From: Chryseobacterium sp. MA9
GTDB lineage: Bacteria > Bacteroidota > Bacteroidia > Flavobacteriales > Weeksellaceae
NCBI RefSeq assembly: GCF_024399315.1
Contig: NZ_CP075170.1
Location: 496,001-560,000, forward strand
Length of the DNA stretch: 64,000 nucleotides
Reading direction: 5' to 3'
Position numbers and translations under genes: made by a program. Numbering within the stretch: the first letter of the stretch is position 1; the number at the start of each line of letters is the position of its first letter. Below the pieces are notes generated by a model. That model worked only from the letters and a program-made list of their open reading frames with translations, had not been told where the DNA came from and ran no database searches. Positions 43,357-51,856 of the stretch are shown one piece after another.

Positions 43357-43757
43357 TTTAATTTATCAAATACAATCTTATCTATCGGAAGAGGGAAAGG
43401 GTTATCTGGTCTGTCTATATCAATCCACTCTGTTTTTTCGATGCAGGGATCCAGGATAATAAAATCTTCTTCATTCACTATATCTACTATATAATATATG
43501 GTAAGAAGCTGTTCGTTTTCTTTGAAGCGGGAAACCAGGAAGTTTTCCTGGGTATAAAAATGTTCCAGAACATTGATCTTTACATTCAGCTCTTCATCAA
43601 ATTCACGATGCAGGCATTCCAGTACTCCTTCACCATATTCCAATCCGCCACCCGGAAATTTCATTAAAGGTTCGCCGGCATATTCTTCAAATAAAGTCAG
43701 AACTTGTTTATCTTTTACCGCACATGCATACACTCTAATGTTGATCTTATCTATCAT
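43341..43757 (-). CDS. Nudix hydrolase
   Basis: The 138-residue protein contains a full Nudix box: GGGLEYGEGVLECLHREFDE followed by ELNV, with the REFDEE metal-binding core. The N-terminus (INIRVYACAVKDKQVLTLFE) is the usual first strand. It hydrolyses a nucleoside diphosphate linked to another group; the substrate is not readable. Cytoplasmic. Its last codons overlap the terminator hairpin it shares with the convergent DUF4294 gene. Confidence 0.93.
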   Translation of the reverse strand: MIDKINIRVYACAVKDKQVLTLFEEYAGEPLMKFPGGGLEYGEGVLECLHREFDEELNVKINVLEHFYTQENFLVSRFKENEQLLTIYYIVDIVNEEDFIILDPCIEKTEWIDIDRPDNPFPLPIDKIVFDKLKEKFL

Positions 43758-43867
43758 ATATATAATGTATAATAATTTGTATAGCTAATGTAAGAAATTT
43801 TTGTGAGGAGAAAAGGAACAAAAAAGCGAAAATATACATTTACTTATGAACAATTTCTTCTTTGTAC

Positions 43868-44542
43868 TTACAGCTTTATTGCATTGATCATCTCTCTTTT
43901 TCCCGGAGGTCCCTGTTTTTTTTCTACCTGGAAATTCAGTTCCTGAAGAATTCTTCTTACGCTGCCTTTGGAAGAGTAGGTGGTTAATAATCCGTTAATG
44001 GCCATTTTGTCAGAAACCAGTTCAAATAATGGTTTTTCCCAAAGATCAGGCTGCACTCTGGCACCGAAACAATCAAAATAAACAAGATTGATTTCAGGCA
44101 AATCGATGTCTTTTAGGTCAAAAAAATCACATTCTATCTTTTTTAAGTGGAATCCACTAATAATTTCTACTGACTTCTCCCAATCTGACAGATGAATTTT
44201 CTGATAAATATTTTTAAACTCAGGGTTGTCAAAATGTTCAAAGTAAGCCAAATCCTTAACTTCAGATTCATTTATGGGATATTTTTCAAGCGAAAAATAA
44301 TTGATGACATGATTTTTGTCAGTTTTTAAATATTCATTAATTGTTACTAAAACATTCAAACCTGTTCCAAAACCGAGTTCTAAAATATTAATTTCGCAAT
44401 CATTTATTAAATTTAGTCCGTTTTTAATAAACACATGTTCGGCTTCCTGAAGTGCTCCGTGATGAGAATGGTAGTTTTCGTTTAATTCATTGATAAACAA
44501 TGTTTTACTGCCGTCGTTTGTGGTCTTAATCTCTCTTTTCAA
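43868..44542 (-). CDS. mnmD: tRNA (5-methylaminomethyl-2-thiouridine)(34) methyltransferase MnmD
   Basis: The 224-residue protein has the MnmD layout: TTNDGSKTLFINELNENYHS at the start, SAM-binding ILELGFGTGLNVLVTINEYL, NLVYFDCFGARVQPDLWEKP and the late YSSKGSVRRILQELNFQVEK, with GPPGKREM near the end. In gammaproteobacteria this domain is fused to MnmC1 oxidase; here it is free, as in many other bacteria. It methylates nm5s2U34 in the wobble position of some tRNAs. ilvE is divergent, 85 bases away. Confidence 0.93.
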   Translation of the reverse strand: MKREIKTTNDGSKTLFINELNENYHSHHGALQEAEHVFIKNGLNLINDCEINILELGFGTGLNVLVTINEYLKTDKNHVINYFSLEKYPINESEVKDLAYFEHFDNPEFKNIYQKIHLSDWEKSVEIISGFHLKKIECDFFDLKDIDLPEINLVYFDCFGARVQPDLWEKPLFELVSDKMAINGLLTTYSSKGSVRRILQELNFQVEKKQGPPGKREMINAIKL

Positions 44543-44594
44543 GCTATTTTTTTGTCAAATTTACTCTAAAATTTTTATATTTAGAAAATTATGT

Positions 44595-44602
44595 TAAATT
44601 TG
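44595..44602 (+). promoter_or_regulatory. -7 element TAAATTTG for ilvE
   Basis: Exact TAnnTTTG match 25 bases before ATG 44628; no clear -33 element at the ideal distance. Confidence 0.5.
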
Positions 44603-44627
44603 TAGAACATCGTAAAAATTTTAAAAA

Positions 44628-45698
44628 ATGATAATTCAAAAAACTGAAAACTCCAGAATTTCTACATTTGACCCTAACGATTTTTCATTTGGTGGTACTT
44701 TCATAGATCATATGATTATATGTGAGTATGAAAATGGGAAATGGGGTGATGTAAAATTAGTTCCTTACGGTCCGATTCCATTTACACCTGCCATGATGGG
44801 AGTAAACTATGGACAAGCTTGTTTTGAAGGTATGAAAGCCTATAAAGACAAAGACGGGCAGGTTTTCCTTTTCAGGCCTGAAAAGAATTTTGAACGTATC
44901 AATAAGTCGGCAAAGCGTCTTGCTATGCCTGAGGTAACTGAAGAAATGTTTTTAGACGGATTAAAAGCTTTGGTAGATATGGATAGAGAGTGGATTCCAC
45001 AGGGGGAAGGAATGTCTCTTTATATCAGACCATTGATTTTTGCTACGGAGGAAGCTTTGAAAGCAAGAGTATCTAATAAATATATGTTTGCCATCGTTGC
45101 AACACCAGCGAAGAGCTACTATTCTGAGCCGGTATCTGTAAAAATCTCTGATCACTATTCTAGAGCTGCAAACGGAGGAGTAGGTTCTGCAAAAGCTGCA
45201 GGTAACTATGCTGCTTCATTCTATCCGACTCAGTTGGCAATTGAAGAAGGTTACGAGCAAATTATCTGGACGGATGATGCTACTCACGAATATTTCGAAG
45301 AGAGTGGTACAATGAATGTATTTGTAAGAATCAACGATACTATTTATACACCTCCAACATCTGAGAAAATCCTTGACGGAGTAACAAGAGACAGTTTCAT
45401 TCAGTTAGCTAAGAAAAGAGGAATCGAAGTAAAAGTAGAACCAATTCCTGTGAAAACAGTGATTGAAGCTTTGAAGAATGGTTCTCTTAAAGAAGTATGG
45501 GGAGTAGGTACGGCAGTGGTAACCACTCAGTTCCAGGCTTTAGGATACCAGGGTGAGAAATTGGCGCTTCCAAGATTATCTGACGAAGAAAGCTTTGCTG
45601 CTATTCTTAAGAAAGACTTGGTAGACCTTCAGAACAACCTGTCTGAAGATCCTTTCGGATGGAGAGTTACTGTAGATCATGCTTTAGAAACAGTTTAA
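44628..45698 (+). CDS. ilvE: Branched-chain amino acid aminotransferase
   Basis: The 356-residue PLP fold-type IV enzyme has VNYGQACFEGMKAYKDKDGQ, VFLFRPEKNFERINKSAKR, a YIRPLIFATEEAL segment, the PLP lysine in GSAKAAGNYAASF, and WTDDATHEYFEESGTMNVF, then EVWGVGTAVVTT. It transfers amino groups between Leu/Ile/Val and 2-oxoglutarate in the last step of branched-chain synthesis. The length fits the bacterial-type (BCAT) rather than D-amino acid transaminase. Monocistronic, with its own terminator. Confidence 0.97.
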   Translation: MIIQKTENSRISTFDPNDFSFGGTFIDHMIICEYENGKWGDVKLVPYGPIPFTPAMMGVNYGQACFEGMKAYKDKDGQVFLFRPEKNFERINKSAKRLAMPEVTEEMFLDGLKALVDMDREWIPQGEGMSLYIRPLIFATEEALKARVSNKYMFAIVATPAKSYYSEPVSVKISDHYSRAANGGVGSAKAAGNYAASFYPTQLAIEEGYEQIIWTDDATHEYFEESGTMNVFVRINDTIYTPPTSEKILDGVTRDSFIQLAKKRGIEVKVEPIPVKTVIEALKNGSLKEVWGVGTAVVTTQFQALGYQGEKLALPRLSDEESFAAILKKDLVDLQNNLSEDPFGWRVTVDHALETV

Positions 45699-45720
45699 CA
45701 GTAAATAAATAACTATATGA

Positions 45721-45750
45721 AAGCCGGGTTTTTCCCGGCTTTTTATTTTT
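45721..45750 (+). terminator. Terminator after ilvE
   Basis: AAGCCGGG (45721-45728) and CCCGGCTT (45734-45741) form a GC-rich stem with a T loop, followed by TTTATTTTT. Confidence 0.9.
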
Positions 45751-45891
45751 CTTAAAAACTAAAATTTAGCTTAAATATTTAAATCACTTTGCGGAAGTTA
45801 AGCTGGGATTTCTATTCTCATCAAATTGTTCTTGTAAATACGGGATAAGTTTTGTAATTAATTCGCGAAATGTGTATTTTCGCAGAAGTTT

Positions 45892-46404
45892 ATGAAAAAA
45901 ATACTCTTCATATCAGTCATAAGCCTGTTGAGCTGCAATAGAAATGCACAGACGGCCCATCCTCCTGTAGGTGGTGTTTTAAGCCAAAAAGATCTGGATG
46001 TTTCTAAAAACAGGATGAAAAATCTTAACGCCATAGAAAGAGGCCAGATTCAGGATTGGATCAGTGGTCAGTCTGTGAAGTATTATCCTACGCAGCTTAA
46101 TTACTGGGTAACGGCGGAAGGTTATGATCAGAGAGAAAGAAGAAAAGACGAATCATTGATTTCTTACTCTTATGATCTGTATGATTTTGACCAGACTAAA
46201 ATCTATGACCAGTCTTTTGAGAGAAGAGATGCCAAATTCGGGCACTTTGATGAACTGAGAGCTGTGGAGAACGCTTTGCGTTTTATACATGATGGAGAGG
46301 AAGTAACGCTTTTGGTACCGTCTTCTTTAGCCTACGGAACTTACGGAGACGAAAAGAAAATAGACAACGACATTCCATTAATCATAAAATTAAAAGCCCT
46401 ATAA
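45892..46404 (+). CDS. gldI: Gliding motility-associated peptidyl-prolyl isomerase lipoprotein GldI
   Basis: A lipoprotein signal (MKKILFISVISLLSCNRN, lipidation at Cys15) precedes a 155-residue FKBP-type domain. It contains the GldI-typical spacer IERGQIQDWISGQSVKYYPT, YDFDQTKIYDQSFERRDAKF and LVPSSLAYGTYGDEKKIDND. The typical FKBP active-site residues are only partly kept. GldI is required for gliding and type IX secretion in Flavobacterium johnsoniae; in Chryseobacterium, which does not glide, it presumably supports T9SS. The next FKBP fusion gene starts 3 bases later. Confidence 0.93.
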   Translation: MKKILFISVISLLSCNRNAQTAHPPVGGVLSQKDLDVSKNRMKNLNAIERGQIQDWISGQSVKYYPTQLNYWVTAEGYDQRERRKDESLISYSYDLYDFDQTKIYDQSFERRDAKFGHFDELRAVENALRFIHDGEEVTLLVPSSLAYGTYGDEKKIDNDIPLIIKLKAL

Positions 46405-46407
46405 TAC

Positions 46408-47523
46408 ATGAAATTGTTTAACAAGAATATAATTCTGGCAGCGGCAAGTATCTCGCTGATGAGTTGTACCCCAATTTATAAAAAAATGAACGTAGACAAA
46501 GAAACTTACGAAGGTCTTAATGACGGACTTTATGCCAATCTTCAAACTACAAAAGGTAACTTAATTGTAAAGTTTGAGGATAAGAAAGCACCAGTAACTG
46601 TAGCCAACTTTATCGGTCTTGCAGAAGGGAAAATCGACAACAAAGCTAAGGCTAAGGGAGTTCCTTACTATGATGGAACTATTTTCCACAGAGTGATCAA
46701 AGATTTCATGATCCAGGGGGGAGACCCTAAAGGAACTGGAGCAGGTGATCCGGGATATAAATTCGAGGACGAAAGAAACGACCTTAAACATACAGGAAAA
46801 GGTATTCTTTCTATGGCAAACTCAGGACCTAATACAAATGGTTCTCAGTTCTTCATCACTGAAGTTGCTACACCTTGGTTAGACGGAAAACACACCATCT
46901 TCGGAAAAGTGGTAAAAGGTAACGATGTAATTGATGCTATTGCTAACGTTGAAAAAGGAGCTCAGGATAAGCCTAAAACAGATATCGTTTTAGAAAAAGT
47001 TTCTGTTTTCAGTAAAGGTGACGAGTACAAGCACTACGATGCAGCTAAAACTTTCAACGAGGGAAAAGCTAAAATCGCAGAAAACAACAAAGCCTTCATT
47101 GCTAAAGAAGAAGCTGAAAAGAAGAAGAAAGAAGAAGAATTCAAAGCTAACCAGGAGAAATTAGTTGAAAACTTAAAAGCTGGTATGCAAAAAACTGAAT
47201 CAGGTCTTTACTATAAAATCACAAAAACTGCTGACGGTAAAGCTCCAAAAGCTGGTGATAATGTATCTGTACATTATGCAGGTAAACTGGTAGACGGAAC
47301 TGAGTTCGATTCTTCATTCAAAAGAAATGAACCGATCGAAATTCCAATCGGAATGGGAAGAGTAATCAAAGGATGGGATGAAGGTATCCTGTTGTTGAAA
47401 GAAGGTGAAACTGCTACGTTATTGATTCCGCCAGCAATGGCTTACGGAGAAAGAGGTGCAGGAGGAGTGATCCCGCCAAACTCTTGGTTAGTTTTCGATG
47501 TTGAGCTTGTAAAAGTAAAATAA
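46408..47523 (+). CDS. Lipoprotein cyclophilin-FKBP fusion peptidyl-prolyl isomerase
   Basis: A lipoprotein signal ends in LMSCTP (Cys20). Residues 45-205 are a cyclophilin domain with DGTIFHRVIKDFMIQGGDPK (catalytic Arg), GSQFFITEVATPWLDGKHTI and FGKVVKGNDVI. A charged coiled-coil linker (EEAEKKKKEEEFKANQEKLV) follows, then an FKBP domain with VSVHYAGKLVDGTEFDSSF, FKIPIGMGRVIKGWDEGI-like residues and PPAMAYGERGAGGVIPPNSW. Both isomerase sites look complete. The fused protein would fold exported or secreted proteins at the outer or inner membrane. It is 3 bases after gldI and probably cotranscribed. Confidence 0.95.
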   Translation: MKLFNKNIILAAASISLMSCTPIYKKMNVDKETYEGLNDGLYANLQTTKGNLIVKFEDKKAPVTVANFIGLAEGKIDNKAKAKGVPYYDGTIFHRVIKDFMIQGGDPKGTGAGDPGYKFEDERNDLKHTGKGILSMANSGPNTNGSQFFITEVATPWLDGKHTIFGKVVKGNDVIDAIANVEKGAQDKPKTDIVLEKVSVFSKGDEYKHYDAAKTFNEGKAKIAENNKAFIAKEEAEKKKKEEEFKANQEKLVENLKAGMQKTESGLYYKITKTADGKAPKAGDNVSVHYAGKLVDGTEFDSSFKRNEPIEIPIGMGRVIKGWDEGILLLKEGETATLLIPPAMAYGERGAGGVIPPNSWLVFDVELVKVK

Positions 47524-47543
47524 TTGAATCTTTTTAAGATATG

Positions 47544-47572
47544 AAAACCGTTCCGGAAGGGACGGTTTTTTT
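47544..47572 (+). terminator. Terminator of the gldI unit
   Basis: AAACCGTTCC (47545-47554) pairs with GGGACGGTTT (47559-47568), one G-T wobble, loop GGAA, followed by TTTTG. Confidence 0.85.
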
Positions 47573-47662
47573 GTTTATACAAATACCGTAGAAATACGGA
47601 TTTCAGCAAATGTCAATTACGTCTATCTTTACCCAACACTTATAAGAAACAAAATAAAAAAT

Positions 47663-47884
47663 ATGTTTGATCTGAATTACGACCTCATAAAAAAAGAAAT
47701 TGAGTCAGAAATGTGTGAAGAACACGGTCTGCATCCGGAATTGATTAAAACAGATGAAGGCTTCGGAATAAAAGCCTGTTGTGAACCTTTCAGGGAAAAG
47801 ATGGTTGAAAAGTCCGGAAAAATAATTGAAGAAGAAACCAAGAAGATTCTTGATGAAATGATGAAGGATCTGTTTAAAGAATAA
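47663..47884 (+). CDS. Small conserved protein of unknown function (73 aa)
   Basis: A 73-residue, highly charged cytoplasmic protein with MCEEHGLHPELIKTDEGFGI and an ACCEPF motif (two adjacent cysteines), followed by a helical C-terminus rich in Glu and Lys. The Cys arrangement (C17, C38, C39) could bind metal, but it is too sparse to be sure. A terminator follows 35 bases after the stop. I do not recognise a named family. Confidence 0.55.
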   Translation: MFDLNYDLIKKEIESEMCEEHGLHPELIKTDEGFGIKACCEPFREKMVEKSGKIIEEETKKILDEMMKDLFKE

Positions 47885-47918
47885 GTTTTTACGATGTTAA
47901 GATAACTTTGTTATCACT

Positions 47919-47947
47919 AGCTGCTCCGGAGGGGGTGGCTTTTTTTG
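47919..47947 (+). terminator. Terminator after the 73-aa gene
   Basis: A nine-pair stem with several G-T wobbles (AGCTGCTCC against GGGGTGGCT, loop GGAG), followed by a run of seven T. Confidence 0.65.
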
Positions 47948-48005
47948 CTGTAAATATTATTTGTGATCAAAATGAAAAACTGACAACATGTATTTTTATT
48001 AATTT

Positions 48006-48036
48006 AAAAAACCGCCCCAAACAGGACGGTTTTTTT
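48006..48036. terminator. Bidirectional hairpin terminator
   Basis: AAAAAACCG and CGGTTTTTT flank an inner CC/GG pair with one mismatch, giving a stem usable from both sides. It closes the minus-strand small membrane gene at 48068. Confidence 0.75.
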
Positions 48037-48067
48037 AGTAAAAATTAATTGAAAGTTATATGTTCTC

Positions 48068-48298
48068 TTATCTTTTCTTCATACTTGTCCCGGACAGGGA
48101 ACTGATGAATACAAGGCCGAAGCCGATATAAGCGGCAAATGCCGTCAGATATATAATTAAGCTGTTAAAGCTTGGTTTTAAGGCGTATACCAATACAGAA
48201 AAGGCAGCAAAACTTAATACGAGCAATAAGCTCCAGATGTTTATTTTTGCAGCATCTTCATTTCTCTTAAAAATCATTTCAAAAAAGTCTCTCATCAT
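48068..48298 (-). CDS. Small two-helix membrane protein (76 aa)
   Basis: The protein has a charged N-terminus (MMRDFFEMIFKRNEDAAK) and two hydrophobic helices, IWSLLLVLSFAAFSVLVYAL and LIIYLTAFAAYIGFGLVFIS, ending SMKKR. Both helices lack polar residues, so it is likely a small inner-membrane protein with a short hairpin. No family is recognised. A terminator follows at 48006-48036. Confidence 0.5.
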   Translation of the reverse strand: MMRDFFEMIFKRNEDAAKINIWSLLLVLSFAAFSVLVYALKPSFNSLIIYLTAFAAYIGFGLVFISSLSGTSMKKR

Positions 48299-49118
48299 TA
48301 CTTACATTTTAAGGGTTATACATTAATTAATAAGGTAAATGCGCACTCATCACGGTAAAAAGAATAAATTCCTTTACAGGGCTAAGGTTCACGATGACTT
48401 TGCCATTTATTTATATCATAATACCGGGCTGAAAGTCCGGGATATTTTTGTTTTTTTGAATCAATAAATGATTCTTGGTTATTGTGATACCAGTTAGATA
48501 CGGGGTGCAAAATTGCTATGAAAAATCAACGGGGGTTAATTAATCACGAACCCGTATCTGTTACGGCATCGTAGAAAAAAAAGGATTCATATACTAGATA
48601 TGAATTTGAATCAGTGGAAAAACTGAAAATCCACAGAAAACCTTTTTTCTCATCCTTAGTGTTTTTTTAATTTTTTCTCAATATTTTACATGCTAATATC
48701 ATGCCAAATTGAAAGTTTCTCGATTAACACTTTGTTTCACGGGATTGATGAAGCTCCTGATGAAGCATGTTTTCATCTATTATTTCCTTAAACAAAGAAA
48801 AATTTTCTGTTTTTAAGGTTGAGTTGTCTGAAACAAAGAAAATATTACGGTGAAATTATTTTTTTTAGATTTAAAATACTTTAAAATTATTTAGAACGTG
48901 CATCGGGAAATTTAAAAGACCATTAGTAATCTTTAAAACACAAATACCACGAATGGCTTTGCACAAATTCCACAAATCAGATTGGATGTAAAATTAATTG
49001 ATCAAAAACACAATCATGTGTGTCAATTCAATAAATCAGATGATAACCCGTTCCTATTGAAATAATAAAAAGTCTATAAAAAACAAAAACCGCCTCTAAA
49101 GACGGTTTTTTATATTTG
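48299..49118. other. 820-bp intergenic region
   Basis: No gene is supported. A 42-codon frame (48339-48467) exists but overlaps a CCGG hairpin near 48424-48440 with a T run after it. At 48940-49000 there are short CACAAAT-type blocks (AACACAAATACCACG, GCACAAATTCCACAAAT) typical of dispersed intergenic repeats in flavobacteria. An ATTCATAT/ATATGAAT pairing is at 48585-48612. Confidence 0.55.
49086..49112 (-). terminator. Terminator of the M28 peptidase series
   Basis: AAAACCG and CGGTTTT flank an inner CT/AG pair; read on the minus strand it is followed by T-rich DNA. It lies 7 bases after the last M28 stop. Confidence 0.8.
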
Positions 49119-50486
49119 TTACCAGTTTTTATCAATCAAGTAGATAATCTGTGTCAAAGCTGTAGCTCCCAATAAAAGCTCTCTTCGGTTCACTTTTTCA
49201 AAAGTATCTTCTTCTGTATGGTGAATATCGAAATAACGCTGAGAATCCGGCATCAATTCAGCGGCAGGAATTCCCATATCATGAAGTGGATAAAGGTCTG
49301 TTCCGGAAAATCGCTCTTCAAAATTGTAAATTCCATAGGGAAGAAATAGACTTGACCAGGCTTTGATCTGATTTCTTTTGGCATCATCCATATCCAGAGC
49401 AATTCCTCTAGGTGCAAAACCTCCGGCATCCGTTTCTATAGCAAAAAGATGTTTTTCATTTTTCTCTTTTACGGTTTTACCATATTGGATTCCGCCTTTT
49501 ACTCCATTTTCTTCATTGGCGAAGCAGACTACTCTGATGGTGTGGTTGTTCGGAATTCCTAACCTTTTAAAGGTTCTCAGGACCTCAATACTTTGAACAA
49601 TTCCGGCTCCGTCGTCATGGGCTCCTTCCCCTACATCCCAGGAATCAAGGTGTCCGCCAACAACAATGACACTCTGGTCTTTTTTGCCGGTGATTTCCCC
49701 GATGACAGAATGGGAAAGCTTTTCACCTTTCATTCCACAGTTAGAATTAAGTTTAGCAGTGATTTTCTGATTTTTCAGTAAGGTTTCCAGCTCATCTGCG
49801 GTAGCGCTTCCGATGGCTACGGCTGGTATTTTGGAGACCTTGTCCTCGTATCGCATTGCTCCCGTGTGAGGCACATCATCAAAAGCTGACGACAGAGATC
49901 TGATAATAGCAAACCTGCCTCCTTTTTTAGCTGTTAATGAAGCTGCTGTTGTTCTGTATTTTGCAGCATCACCATATGCTTTGAAAGTCTCTATAAATGA
50001 CTGACTGAAAGGGTAGTTGAAGAATACAATCTTATCTTTCACTTTTTCAACAGGAAGTTTGTCATATTCTTCCATGGATTTTACCATAATGATTTCTCCT
50101 GAAATATCTTTTCCTCCTGTTCCTTCAGAATTTCCTAGGGAAAGCATTTTAAGACTTTTCCATTTTCCGTTAGAGACCTGGATGTGCAGAGATTCCTTTC
50201 CTCTTACCCATACCGGGATCATGACTTCCTGAAGCCAGACTTTATCAGCTCCGGCATCACGGAGTTTCTGTGCAGCCCATTGTACAGATTTCTCATAAGC
50301 TTCAGATCCGCTTAAACGATGTCCGATATTTTTTGTGAGCTCTCTCAGCTCAGTATATCCTTTTCCATTATTCAGGATTTCTGTAGAAATTTTTCTGAAC
50401 TGGATAGAATCTTCTTTAGACTGGCCAAAAGCAGCCATTCCAAAAAGCAATAATGAAGTTCCTAGTATCTTTTTCATTGTTACCAA
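49119..50486 (-). CDS. Secreted M28 family peptidase, copy 1
   Basis: The 455-residue protein may start at ATG 50486 or more probably at 50477 (MKKILGTSLLLFGMAAFGQS, a complete signal peptide). The M28 aminopeptidase domain has the zinc ligands and base: His and Asp in VVGGHLDSWDVGEGAHDDGAG, Glu-Glu in FANEENGVKGGIQYGK, Asp in ETDAGGF and His in DIHHTEEDTFEKV. A protease-associated-like insert lies between residues 120 and 230. It would trim peptides outside the inner membrane. It is almost identical to copy 2 in the first 100 residues. Confidence 0.93.
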   Translation of the reverse strand: MVTMKKILGTSLLLFGMAAFGQSKEDSIQFRKISTEILNNGKGYTELRELTKNIGHRLSGSEAYEKSVQWAAQKLRDAGADKVWLQEVMIPVWVRGKESLHIQVSNGKWKSLKMLSLGNSEGTGGKDISGEIIMVKSMEEYDKLPVEKVKDKIVFFNYPFSQSFIETFKAYGDAAKYRTTAASLTAKKGGRFAIIRSLSSAFDDVPHTGAMRYEDKVSKIPAVAIGSATADELETLLKNQKITAKLNSNCGMKGEKLSHSVIGEITGKKDQSVIVVGGHLDSWDVGEGAHDDGAGIVQSIEVLRTFKRLGIPNNHTIRVVCFANEENGVKGGIQYGKTVKEKNEKHLFAIETDAGGFAPRGIALDMDDAKRNQIKAWSSLFLPYGIYNFEERFSGTDLYPLHDMGIPAAELMPDSQRYFDIHHTEEDTFEKVNRRELLLGATALTQIIYLIDKNW

Positions 50487-51856
50487 TTTTTATCAATCAT
50501 ATAAATAAGTTGTGTCATCACCGCAGAACCAAGTAAGAGTTCTCTTCGGCTGACTTTTTCAAAAGTGTCTTCTTCTGTATGGTGAATATCAAAATAACGC
50601 TGCGGATCGGGAACCAGTTCAGCTGTGGGAACTCCCATCTCATGGAGCGGAGCAATATCGGATCCTGAATATTTACCTTCGAAATTATAAACTCCATAAG
50701 GTAAAAACAGGTTAATCCAGCTTTTGATTTGGTTTCTTTGAGGATCATTCATTTCCAGGGAAATTCCCCGTGGTGAAAAACCTCCGGCATCCGTTTCTAT
50801 GGCGAAAAGATGTTTTTCGTTGTTTTCTTTGGTAATTTTGCCATATTCTTTTCCGCCTTTTGTTCCGTTTTCTTCGTTGGCAAAACAGACCGCGCGAATG
50901 GTATGGTTGTTTTGTATTCCTAATTTTTTAAATGTTCTCAAGACCTCGATACTTTGCACAATTCCGGCTCCGTCATCATGAGCGCCTTCCCCTACATCCC
51001 AGGAATCAAGGTGACCGCCAACAACAATAACGCTCTGGTCTTTTTTGCCGGTGATTTCCCCGATTACAGAATGGGAAAGCTTTTCACCTTTCATTCCACA
51101 GTTGGAGTTAAGTTTGGCCGTTACTTTCTGTTTTTTCAACAGCATTTCCAGTTCATCAGCAGAAGTATTTCCAATGGTAATAGCCGGTATTTTTGAAATG
51201 TTTTCATCATAGCGCATATTGCCTGTGTGAGGAACATCGTCAAAAGCGGAAGAAAGTGACCGGATGATAGCAAATTTCCCTCCTTTTTTAGCTGTTAATG
51301 AAGCGGCAGTTCTTCTGTAAGCGCCTGCTTCACGATAAGAAATAAAGGTTTGTACATTCCCCTGATTAAAAGGGTAGTTGAAGAACACAATCTTATCTTT
51401 TACTTTTTCTGCAGGAAGTTTATCATATTCTTCAAGCGATTTTACCATGATGATTTCTCCTGAGACATCTTTTCCGTTTGTACCTTCGGAATTTCCGAGA
51501 GAAAGCATTTTAAGACTTTTCCATTTTCCGTTCGAGGCCTGGATGTGCAGAGATTCTTTTCCTCTTACCCATACCGGGATCATGACTTCCTGAAGCCAGA
51601 CTTTATCAGCTCCGGCATCACGGAGTTTCTGTGCAGCCCATTGTACAGATTTCTCATAAGCTTCAGAACCGCTTAAACGATGTCCGATATTTTTTGTGAG
51701 CTCTCTCAGCTCAGTATATCCTTTTCCATTATTCAGGATTTCTGTAGAAATTTTTCTGAACTGGATAGAATCTTCTTTAGACTGGCCAAAAGCAGCCATT
51801 CCAAAAAGCAATAATGAAGTGCCTAGTATCTTTTTCATACTACCAGTTTTTATCAA
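50480..51856 (-). CDS. Secreted M28 family peptidase, copy 2
   Basis: Same architecture as the preceding copy; a start at 51838 (MKKILGTSLLLFGMAAFGQS) is more likely than 51856, because it begins the signal peptide and lies just past the copy-3 stop. All M28 ligands are kept: GGHLDSWDVGEGAHDDGAG, ANEENGTKGGKEYGK, ETDAGGF and DIHHTEEDTFEKV. Differences from copy 1 are mostly in the middle (e.g. NPFNQGNVQTFISYREAGAY) and near the C-terminus (GKYSGSDIAPLHEMGVPTAE), so substrate range may differ. The three genes are adjacent with a few bases of overlap or spacing, so they form one transcript. Confidence 0.93.
   Translation of the reverse strand: MIKTGSMKKILGTSLLLFGMAAFGQSKEDSIQFRKISTEILNNGKGYTELRELTKNIGHRLSGSEAYEKSVQWAAQKLRDAGADKVWLQEVMIPVWVRGKESLHIQASNGKWKSLKMLSLGNSEGTNGKDVSGEIIMVKSLEEYDKLPAEKVKDKIVFFNYPFNQGNVQTFISYREAGAYRRTAASLTAKKGGKFAIIRSLSSAFDDVPHTGNMRYDENISKIPAITIGNTSADELEMLLKKQKVTAKLNSNCGMKGEKLSHSVIGEITGKKDQSVIVVGGHLDSWDVGEGAHDDGAGIVQSIEVLRTFKKLGIQNNHTIRAVCFANEENGTKGGKEYGKITKENNEKHLFAIETDAGGFSPRGISLEMNDPQRNQIKSWINLFLPYGVYNFEGKYSGSDIAPLHEMGVPTAELVPDPQRYFDIHHTEEDTFEKVSRRELLLGSAVMTQLIYMIDKNW

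Noticed and set aside
48339..48467. 42-codon frame MRTHHGKKNKFLYRAK...
   Set aside because: It overlaps a CCGG hairpin followed by a T run, and has no detectable homology or ribosome site.
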